Assembly (NCBI GenBank): GCA_030141605.1
Contig: JAQGDQ010000331.1
Location: forward strand, 62,001 to 126,000
Length of the DNA stretch: 64,000 bases
DNA from: Tubiluchus corallicola
Taxonomy: Eukaryota > Priapulida > Priapulimorpha > Priapulimorphida > Tubiluchidae
Direction of reading: 5' to 3'
Shown here: positions 51,161 to 64,000 of the stretch, piece by piece
How the letters are laid out: every line of letters begins with the position of its first letter
Position numbering within the stretch: the stretch's first letter is position 1
Program-made: the position numbers and the translations under genes
Notes under the pieces: generated by a model
What the model was told of the DNA's origin: nothing
The model's database searches: none
The model's input: the letters and a program-made list of their open reading frames with translations, nothing else

Positions 51161-52627
51161 CATTATCATTATTATTGTTGTTGTTGTTGTTGTTGTTGTT
51201 GTTATTATTATTATTGTTGCACAAGTCATTCAACATTTCTGCAACTAAAATTTGCTTAGCATTGAAACAGAAACATTATAATGATGAAACATTGTGCTTG
51301 GGTAATAGCAATGCAAACGTATAGAGCCCGGAAAGGTCAGATTTTTCTCCAAGTTTCTCCAAGCCAAAAAACTTAAACTTGCTGTTAAATTAATCTTCTC
51401 CCACCCTGGGAGACACCATGAGTTTAACCATTTCAAATTAAAACCCTACCTGTCTCAAGGTAATTAATTTCTTATTTTTTTAAATTAACTTTTATGTTGT
51501 TACAAGAGATTGCCAAATACTAATCTACAACATGAACTAGTACTTAATGTTTGTTAAGGTTGAACATTCAGTATTTGAAACACCTCTTAATTATTACATT
51601 CATAATGTTTGTGTTGTTTAAACCCATGGTGCTTACATCTGTCTTTGAGACTGATCGTGTGTAAGACACCAAGGGCACATTAAAAAACAATAATTTCAGA
51701 ACAAGTTTATACAGGAATTGACATTTTTCATTAATGCCTGCGCTTTGGTTGTAGGTTAACTCAATGTTTAATCTTTCACACAAAATCTTTATATAATTTT
51801 GAGTCTTTTTGCGTCATTTTGTTGACATTTTCTTGTAATTCGGTAAGTACATAACAGTGATAGATTATCTGGAATAATTGCCACCAAGGAGCTTGTATTC
51901 TTCATGTTTTTTTCTGATTTGCCAATAGATTTTATGTTTTAGAAGTTAGCTGTCAGCCAGTAAGATTTTGTGAAACTGGGCTGCTTCGCCTGGGTTTAGT
52001 ATGCACTGTCAAACTGTCTTTTGGGTTTCTATCATTTAAAAAGTAACTAATTTCTCAGTAGGCCTAGCACTATAAGCTATCCTATTCAAATTCACCGTAA
52101 GAATCTGACACTGAAAATTGAAATGAATGTCTGGCTAACTAATCCTACACAATTACAGAACTGTTGTTGCATTCCTATATCAAACTGAGGAGACTATTTA
52201 TTGTCAAGTGATTTATCATTATTGTCTCTACTGAAAACAGTGTGTAGGTATCCATCGATCATAAATACCTTAGTCTTTTAAAGCACAGCATAACTTCATA
52301 TTTGTTAAGCACAGTGTAAAAAGTAAATCTATTCATAATTGTGTAAAATTTTCTGGCAACGAGTATCTAAATAACATAACACTGGACTTTAAATATCTCA
52401 CCAAAAGAAAATGTTGGAGTTATTTTTATTCAATGCAAGGTTTGTGAAAGTGAAATTTGTTTCTCTGCACAGCGCCTGCAGCTACAGCTCGTCAATATAA
52501 TGTAGACGAAGTTCATGGTATGAACAGTGTGGACAATAAGATAGAAGAAGTTGAAAGAGAAAACAGCAGTGATATGGAGAGTCCAATAAAGAATAGTGAA
52601 ACTCATGGTGATGTGAATAATGTGTAA
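22489..52627 (+). CDS. Gene 2: membrane-anchored PEP synthase / rifampicin-phosphotransferase-like protein
   Basis: Complete spliced gene. Exons: 22489-22597, 25023-25267, 25654-25743, 26451-26617, 27626-27691, 28129-28248, 28833-29045, 30865-30992, 33243-33393, 34675-34742, 34831-34952, 35654-35763, 36287-36518, 36631-36695, 37462-37609, 37763-37880, 38007-38113, 39914-40092, 40303-40372, 40789-40887, 41371-41553, 42450-42581, 42983-43067, 43598-43686, 43991-44149, 45625-45684, 47432-47526, 47808-47943, 48274-48365, 48889-48967, 49654-49711, 50029-50105, 50270-50447, 50605-50685, 52473-52627. They sum to 4266 nt in frame: 1421 residues plus TAA. Order: membrane anchor, beta-rich CrtC/AttH-like region, PPDK-type ATP-binding domain, central helices, swivelling His domain. 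Predicted reaction class (family knowledge): ATP-dependent phosphotransfer through a phosphohistidine to an unknown acceptor. Three introns appear to start with GC. Weakest calls: end of exon 2 and borders of exons 6-7. Confidence 0.88.
24105..24550 (+). repeat. Duplicated segment, copy 2
   Basis: Second copy of the segment at 20791-21262, here inside the first intron of gene 2. It differs by small indels (one around 24460 removes about 15 bp) and scattered substitutions, so the copies are not very recent. Confidence 0.75.
30695..30783. repeat. Purine-rich (GA) tract
   Basis: Polypurine stretch of AGA/GGA units in the gene 2 intron just upstream of the exon at 30865. Confidence 0.8.
31753..32463 (+). 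mobile_element. Decayed pogo/Tigger-like DNA transposon remnant
   Basis: CAGTAGGCGCCTCTTAGAC at 31753 directly follows a TA dinucleotide, as expected of a pogo/Tigger terminal repeat. Further in, one frame (32220-32463) reads an acidic stretch (DEPTEDDETTCEET) and, after one stop, LLREKMKQRSLKEFL before a stop, which resembles the C-terminus of pogo-type transposases (from memory of that family). Most of the transposase and the right terminus are missing. Lies in the GC-AG intron 30993-33242 of gene 2. Confidence 0.45.
34675..40372 (+). other. Gene 2 exons 10-19: PPDK-type ATP-binding domain (about residues 430-836)
   Basis: Motifs in order: VGGKGTQLALLK (about 473), VPNALLVT (exon 35654), FSVRSSAVGED (about 576-586), AGVLFTRDPVTG (about 652-663), SYGLGE, VVSGVTEPD, DPRDIEF and YLLQARPIT (about 774-782), GEVLPRAVTPLT. 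This is the complete motif set of the PPDK/PEP-synthase N-terminal domain, an ATP-grasp-related fold that transfers the beta-phosphate of ATP to the swivel His (family knowledge). Key residues (Lys of GGKG, Arg of VRSS, Glu/Arg of LLQARP region) are present, so catalytic competence is plausible. Confidence 0.9.
44355..44960. mobile_element. Possible pogo-like MITE
   Basis: Starts CAGCAAGTTCTCTACTTAAC after a TA; the right side carries GTTAAGCGAAGACATAACGAC (44927-44947), which echoes in inverted orientation the CTTAACGAC and in direct orientation the TTAAGCGAAA of the left side. Borders approximate; terminal repeats are weak. Inside the gene 2 intron 44150-45624. Confidence 0.3.
46561..47268. 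mobile_element. hAT-like non-autonomous DNA transposon
   Basis: About 708 bp. Left end CAGTGTTGTTAGCAATCATG; right end is the reverse complement of CAGGGCTGCAATGATCGTAAT. Flanks GTATTATA (46553-46560) and GTATTTTG (47269-47276) agree at 6 of 8 positions, fitting an 8-bp hAT target-site duplication. Both ends carry several CGATCA/TGATCG subterminal motifs. No transposase frame. Sits in the gene 2 intron 45685-47431. Confidence 0.55.
50029..50693 (+). other. Gene 2 exons 32-34: swivelling phosphohistidine domain
   Basis: GMPVSHGKCQGKCRVV (50029), then DIGWSPYFTLLAGLVTE and GGLLSHGAVVAREYS (50270-50447; His about 1318) and GDEVILNGTTGTIEKL (50605). Exon 50270-50447 equals two gene 1 exons (103+75 = 178 nt) without the intron. 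After the domain the frame reads either straight into TGA at 50691-50693 (ending ...PTGK, 1372 residues) or splices from a GC donor at 50686 to 52473. Confidence 0.85.
50865..51218. repeat. Compound microsatellite with long (CATTAT)n array
   Basis: (ATT)n, then about 39 units of CATTAT (50921 to about 51153), then (GTT)n and (ATT)n. All six frames through it are open, which produces spurious long open frames on both strands. It lies within the GC-AG intron before the last exon of gene 2. Confidence 0.95.
52473..52627 (+). CDS. Gene 2 exon 35: alternative polar C-terminus
   Basis: Acceptor CTGCACAG then 155 nt ending in TAA. Joined to 50685 it adds 51 residues: APAATARQYNVDEVHG followed by a stretch rich in Glu, Asn and Ser (EEVERENSSDMESP). 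The preceding intron begins with ACAG|GCAAGT, a textbook GC donor. GC-AG introns are often alternatively spliced (established knowledge), so both the 1372- and the 1421-residue forms are plausible. Confidence 0.65.
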
Positions 52628-53356
52628 ATGCTTTTATAATTATTTTCTTAGCTTGGATCTTCTTTAGTTTAAGCCTTAGAGGTCCCACATTTCTCACACA
52701 TATTTTTAAAAATACAGACCCATTGGGCAATGGCTGAATAATACGTGGTTAGGTGTTGTTAAACTGTGTGAGCCTTTGCTGGTACCACCTGTCAATATTG
52801 CAACCTGCTTCTTTATAATTATTGTTTTTTAAGCTGAAGCTTTAAAATGTGAAATGTAAATGTTGTTATCATTATTGTATGTAAATTACTAACTTGTAAA
52901 GTGTCTACTGTAGTCTGTCATTTCAACTAACAATAGACCATTAATAAGTACAGGTATACTATGCCACAGCTGTAAAGCGGTATTTTAATATCTTGCCACA
53001 TTGCTTAGGCCTATTTTGCTTTTATTTTCCTGAGAAAATGTTCTCAGCTGATACGTAAAAAATTTACATATTTTTTGTCCTCCTTTTGTAATTTACATGT
53101 TTCCCAATTCATAAGCATTAAACAACATTGGCTATACACCACTTTTTCACATTATGTGTCAATTACTAACTTCTTAACTAGTGCATAATTGGTGTGCATA
53201 AGCGTCATTTATTTTTTTGTTGGTCCCTATCATAATTCTATTGTCAGATTTTCGACTGATAACCAGAATAACGTAACAATAGTTCTTGAAAATCTAGCAC
53301 CTTGAAAAACCTGTTAAATTAGCATACAAGTATTATTAGGTCACATGGTTGATAAA

Positions 53357-53535
53357 AAATGCTGTACATCTAAGGACAGTCTGGTAAGTAAACTGGTTTG
53401 TTGCAAGTACTTGATTATCTTAATTAATTACTAATAGTAGATATAGTAGATTTACTTCTAGTAAATAATTAAGATAATCAAATACTTGCAACGAACCAGT
53501 TTACTTACCAGACTATCCTTAGATGTACAGCATTT
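53357..53535. repeat. Long inverted repeat (hairpin)
   Basis: Arms of 77 bp (53357-53433 and 53459-53535) with about four mismatches, separated by a 25-nt loop. If the gene 2 transcript runs to the AATAAA at 53883 the RNA would fold into a long near-perfect duplex. It may also be a foldback transposable element. Confidence 0.85.
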
Positions 53536-53882
53536 AATTCTACTATGATCTCTTCAATTTAACCACTGGTAATACTCATGCACCCCTCTACAACTATTTG
53601 TTTTTTAATTTTACTACATTTAGTACTTGCTCCATTATGCAAATATTTTAGTTTATAAGATTTCATTTTAATGTGGTTTTTATGTATATAGTGAAGTACA
53701 TTTTAATGTTATTATATATCTTGTTTGTAATCAGTGTTTAATTGAGGGCAGTTTTTGACGTTTCACATAAATACGCAGATGTATAAGTTTTTACCGTTGA
53801 TATAAAATTTGTGCTATGTAATAGTTCCGAGCTTACTGAAATCTATATTATCAAGCAGTCATAGTCTCATGTATTATACCTT

Positions 53883-53888
53883 AATAAA
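53883..53888 (+). terminator. Candidate polyadenylation signal of gene 2
   Basis: AATAAA 1.26 kb after the stop codon. Choice among possible signals cannot be verified here. Confidence 0.3.
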
Positions 53889-55451
53889 ACTGTAGTTGTA
53901 TCTGGTAATCAGATTAAATTATTGTTTTAGAGTTTTCGATATTAGGTGGCCTGTGATTGTAGAAGCACATATCACCATAGTCTTTCAATTGCACGTTTTT
54001 GTTGGTAGTAGTTTATAAAGAGTCGAAATGTGCAGAGTCGAAATCTAACATATTTTTTGCAAAGCTTTTTATTCTTATTATATATTTTCGTTTTTCTGGG
54101 TTTATGTTGCTTAATTAAAAGCACTAAACCCCACTGACCATTTATTGTGTAATACCTTATCTTATAATTTTTATTGTATTATATTTATGTGCAAATAATA
54201 TTTTGCATTTTTAACATATGATTATATTCTTGGGATTTAAGTAACACAATTTTAAAACACAGTTTTGTTCAAATCTTTCATTGTAAATTTCGGGTGGTTA
54301 TTGTCTGTATTAAGCGTGTACAAGATTAGTTCCAAACTGTACTAGACTGCATCTGCAAATCGATTAGCATTTCCTGAATTAGGGTTTACAAGTTCCCAAA
54401 GGGGTTTGTTGAACTCAGTTTTGTATGAAGATCATGTTATTTTACTTGACTGTAATGTAAAGTGCTTAAATTTTACCAGCTTTTATTAATGTATGTATTA
54501 CTTTGTAGATAAAGAAAGTACTCAGAGATATTTTTTCTACTTTTTACAGTTAGAAACCCACTTGATTTATTAAATCATACACAATGTATTTTGACAATAA
54601 GGAGGAAAATTTCCGCCTTTAAGCGTAAATATCCTTCTCGTGGCCATGATTAGTTGTTCTAATTTATTTAGTGTTACAGTGCTCGTTCATTCACGTGCGT
54701 GAATAGTCAATTAGTGATATTAGTACTATTTTCTAATTTTGCAATTCATTCACTTTTCACTGGTCGATGTTTTAAATAAATTCTAAATTATATTCACTAT
54801 AATTTACGTTACTTAGATGCTCTAGTCTAAATTCAGCTTATCTAACGATCATTGCATTTTTCTAACACTTGAAATAAACAGTTCATAATTTTCGCAAGTA
54901 CCAAGTTTATGCTATTGCACCATAATTAATTGAAGTAGTACATAATCATCTGTCAGACTTAATAAGCATCAATTAGCAGATTTGCAAGAACATTGCAACA
55001 AAATATTCTGTTTTTCGGAAATAAATCTCTCGAACATATCCAGATGAGCTACATAAGACAAATACCGCAGTTCTCATTATTGCGCGACTCTATGACAATA
55101 ATATGAACGCTATTTAAATATGAATGCTAATATATTTGTTGCGTATTTTTTACCCTGAACACGCTTGGGAAACCGTCTTGGGAACAGTCTTTTGCACGTA
55201 TTGCAACCTTCAATTATAATAACTGTTTTCCTTTCTGGTATATGTACATTTCAGTAAACTCTTTTCATTATCAAATGTTTACCAAAAACCGGCATATTAA
55301 CATTTTGCTCATTCTAGAACTTGTTTTCATTATGTCATCTTATTGAAGTGGCCACCATGTTTACGTGAACGTAACCTGTCTTTGCTGATCTGCAACTTTG
55401 CTGAAACTACAATTCGTAGAAATTTAATGACAGACTTTTGCACAGGCTAGT

Positions 55452-61738
<6,287 letters not shown>

Positions 61739-63841
61739 ATGGGCGGCAGCAACATTCCAGAGTGTCTTGTTGTTTTTAACATTGACATGCAAATAAACAC
61801 ACTAATAAATAATATGGAATACTGCCTGGATATCTATGCACCGTATAAAAAAATTAAAATACATCAGCAGCAATTTAATGCAAAATCTGCTTGCCCTTGG
61901 GCGGATACAGAACTCGCAAGACTAAGACACAATAAAAATGAATTATATAGAACATATTTACATTTAAAAGGTAAAAGCAATTACAATAATTACAAAAAGG
62001 CACGAAATAAATTTAATAGCTACAACAGGAAACTCAAAAATAAATATTATATTAATAAATGCAATGATGCAACTACACCTAAGCAAAAATGGCGTTTAAT
62101 TAATGACGTACTTAACAGGTACAGAAACGATCAATTACAAATAAATAGTTTACGAGAAAATGACAGTATAATATCTGATCCAGTTGACATTGCTAACAAA
62201 TTAAATTCCACATTTATCAATCTCGGAAAATTTGACAACTTGCCACACCAACATACTGCAAATATACACAATATATACAAAAACAAATCAGTAATACAAT
62301 CCACTTTCTCATTTACTAGCGTCACAGAATACGACATCTTTAGAATATTAAACAGTTTAAATATAAATAAAGGAAGTGGACCCTCAGACATGCCAATAAA
62401 AATCTTAAAAGACTGTGCCAGCATCATTACTCCTCATCTAACATATATCACAAACCAAGTCTTAATGCGCTCAGAATTTCCAGCAGTGTGTAAACAAGCA
62501 AACATAACTCCAATACACAAGAAAGATGCTAAAGATGACGCTAAAAGCTACAGACCAATCTCAGTAGTGCACGTACTAGCCAACGTATTTGAAAGAGTTA
62601 TCTACAACCAAATAAACCATTACATTGAAAATAATAAGTTACTGTCAAATCATCAATTTGGTTTTAGAAAACTACATTCTACAATAGACGCGATAATTGA
62701 TGCCACTAAAAAGTGGCGTTACAACTTAAATAAAAATAAATATATAACAGCAGCATTTTTAGATCTAAGTAAAGCTTTTGACAGCCTCGATCACAATTTA
62801 CTACTAGACAACTTACGCCAACTAGGATTCGATTATACTTCTCTCAAACTAATTAATAATTACCTACACAATAGAAAACAAAGAGTCAAGCTGAACAAAC
62901 ACACTTTTTCAACATGGGACACACCACAGAGAGGCATCCCACAAGGTACGATATTAGGTCCATTACTCTTTTGTTTATACGTAAATAAAATTCATTTAGT
63001 TTTACATAATTCAGACTTAACACAATATGCCGATGATACAACACTCTATACAGCACAAGCAGACTTTCTAACATCAAAAAATAATCTAGAAAAAGACATA
63101 ACAAATATAAATGCAGCATTTAACTATTTTGGTTTAAAAATGAATGATGATAAGACAGAATTTATGGTAATATCACCCAAATCAAATGACATTACTTCTT
63201 CTAATGCAACACTAAAAGTAGGTGACTGTTCCATAGAACAAGCAAAAACTGTAAAATTTTTAGGCATTACAGTCGACAATAAACTCACTTGGGATGAACA
63301 GTTTCATCAAATACACAACAAGATGGCATTAAGCACGACATGCTTACGCCAAACCAGAGGCCATCTAACCAAGAAAACAAAAATTCTCATCTACAAAAGT
63401 CTAATATTACCACATTATCTATATGGTTGCACTTTACTTCAAAACGTTAAATATGAAAACTTTAGAAAACTAAATACAATGCAAAACTACGCACTTAGAT
63501 TAATTCATGGTTACTCTAACAAAACTGCTAAACAACATGCTGCTTCTTCAACAAGCTTAAGAACGTCTACAAAAATACCAATATTAGAAGCCTATCGAGA
63601 TTACAAAACACTGATATTTCTTTATAAATATATAAATAAACTGAGCATTCCATTTATAAACAATCCCTTGGCATTTATTCCTGATACCACTTTAAACACT
63701 AGAACATACAATTTAAAGCAAATTACAGTAAACAATAAATTTGGAAATAACTCTATATCAAAACAGGCCATACATTTATGGAACTTACTACACAGTGAAA
63801 TAAAACAAATAGAATCTCTCCACCACTTTAAAAAGAAATAA
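61739..63841 (+). CDS. Non-LTR retrotransposon reverse transcriptase ORF (700 aa, intact)
   Basis: Residues 1-230 are the linker after the missing endonuclease domain (YAPYKKIKI, then Lys/Asn-rich helices). The reverse transcriptase follows: ITPIHKKDAKDDAKSYRPIS, FGFRKLHST, motif A AFLDLSKAFDSLDH (about 338), GIPQGTILGPLLF (about 399), catalytic YADD (about 430-433), FLGITVDNKLTW thumb region. The C-terminal YKSLILPHYLYGC...LNTMQNYALRLI block is typical of jockey/CR1-like elements (family knowledge); the exact clade is not certain. No stop or frameshift, and the A-rich codon use differs from the T-rich flanking introns. No RNase H domain is evident. Confidence 0.92.
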   Translation: MGGSNIPECLVVFNIDMQINTLINNMEYCLDIYAPYKKIKIHQQQFNAKSACPWADTELARLRHNKNELYRTYLHLKGKSNYNNYKKARNKFNSYNRKLKNKYYINKCNDATTPKQKWRLINDVLNRYRNDQLQINSLRENDSIISDPVDIANKLNSTFINLGKFDNLPHQHTANIHNIYKNKSVIQSTFSFTSVTEYDIFRILNSLNINKGSGPSDMPIKILKDCASIITPHLTYITNQVLMRSEFPAVCKQANITPIHKKDAKDDAKSYRPISVVHVLANVFERVIYNQINHYIENNKLLSNHQFGFRKLHSTIDAIIDATKKWRYNLNKNKYITAAFLDLSKAFDSLDHNLLLDNLRQLGFDYTSLKLINNYLHNRKQRVKLNKHTFSTWDTPQRGIPQGTILGPLLFCLYVNKIHLVLHNSDLTQYADDTTLYTAQADFLTSKNNLEKDITNINAAFNYFGLKMNDDKTEFMVISPKSNDITSSNATLKVGDCSIEQAKTVKFLGITVDNKLTWDEQFHQIHNKMALSTTCLRQTRGHLTKKTKILIYKSLILPHYLYGCTLLQNVKYENFRKLNTMQNYALRLIHGYSNKTAKQHAASSTSLRTSTKIPILEAYRDYKTLIFLYKYINKLSIPFINNPLAFIPDTTLNTRTYNLKQITVNNKFGNNSISKQAIHLWNLLHSEIKQIESLHHFKKK

Positions 63842-63968
63842 AAAGAATATCAATATAACAGGTTTCAACTTCCACATTGTGCATCTGATACTAATTACAC
63901 ACACTCCACTTTCATCTACCCCCGCCCCTGACTCCATATAACGATTAAAAATGAAAATTTAAAAAAAA
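61739..63968 (+). mobile_element. 5'-truncated non-LTR (LINE) retrotransposon copy
   Basis: Contains one long open reverse transcriptase frame (61739-63841) and a short 3' tail. A run of nine A at about 63960-63968 may mark the 3' end. An in-frame stop lies just upstream of the first Met and no apurinic-type endonuclease domain is found to the left, as expected from 5' truncation during target-primed reverse transcription. Full left border not resolved; insertion lies upstream of the SMPDL3-like gene. Confidence 0.75.
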
Positions 63969-64000
63969 ATTATGTAATGTAATACGTGTTATGTTAGTTT

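Larger units (their letters stand above)
52628..55451. other. 3' UTR of gene 2 and convergent spacer to the SMPDL3-like gene
   Basis: Non-coding. Holds a long inverted repeat (53357-53535) and an AATAAA at 53883-53888. Beyond it I see AT-rich sequence with no recognisable feature. The two genes converge here, so their 3' UTRs could overlap. Confidence 0.6.

Noticed and set aside
50772..51259. Long open frames on both strands (up to 154 codons)
   Set aside because: They are read through the CATTAT/ATT/GTT repeat, which has no stop in any frame.

Overview
The window looks like AT-rich genomic DNA of an invertebrate animal. Genes are split into many short exons with GT-AG borders (a few GC-AG), separated by T-rich introns that hold microsatellites, MITE-like elements and transposon remnants. 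A non-LTR retrotransposon sits at the right end. I see no operons, bacterial signals or CRISPR. The phylum cannot be fixed from the sequence; from memory, this type of phosphotransferase gene occurs in several invertebrate groups but not in mammals.

Layout. (1) 1-20140, plus strand: the 3' part of a phosphoenolpyruvate synthase / rifampicin-phosphotransferase-like gene (gene 1). Sixteen exons are used per transcript and the open frame closes exactly (509 residues plus stop). Three homologous 88-nt exons (5176-5263, 6557-6644, 9256-9343) compete for one exon position, which is the signature of mutually exclusive splicing. (2) 22489-52627, plus strand: a complete head-to-tail paralogue (gene 2) of about 35 exons. 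It encodes about 1421 residues: N-terminal membrane anchor, a beta-rich region resembling CrtC/AttH-type lipocalin domains, a PPDK-type ATP-binding domain, a central helical region and a C-terminal swivelling phosphohistidine domain. Neither gene encodes the C-terminal PEP/pyruvate barrel of true PEP synthase, so the architecture is that of rifampicin phosphotransferase. Gene 2 uses three apparent GC-AG introns; retaining the last one would give an alternative C-terminus. (3) 55452-60365, minus strand and convergent with gene 2: an acid-sphingomyelinase-like phosphodiesterase (SMPDL3 family) lacking only its first (signal peptide) exon. Its GHxH metal-binding motif is replaced by GSSD, which suggests a metal-site-defective enzyme. 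(4) 61739-63841, plus strand: a 700-codon intact non-LTR reverse transcriptase ORF without its endonuclease domain.

The two phosphotransferase genes share exon lengths and phases along their whole overlap, so they are an old tandem duplication. Gene 1 later gained the alternative exon cluster in the region that in the bacterial enzyme binds the small-molecule acceptor; gene 2 has one copy of that exon. This is the most interesting system here: an animal dikinase-type phosphotransferase pair in which splicing may swap part of the substrate-binding region. The substrate is unknown.
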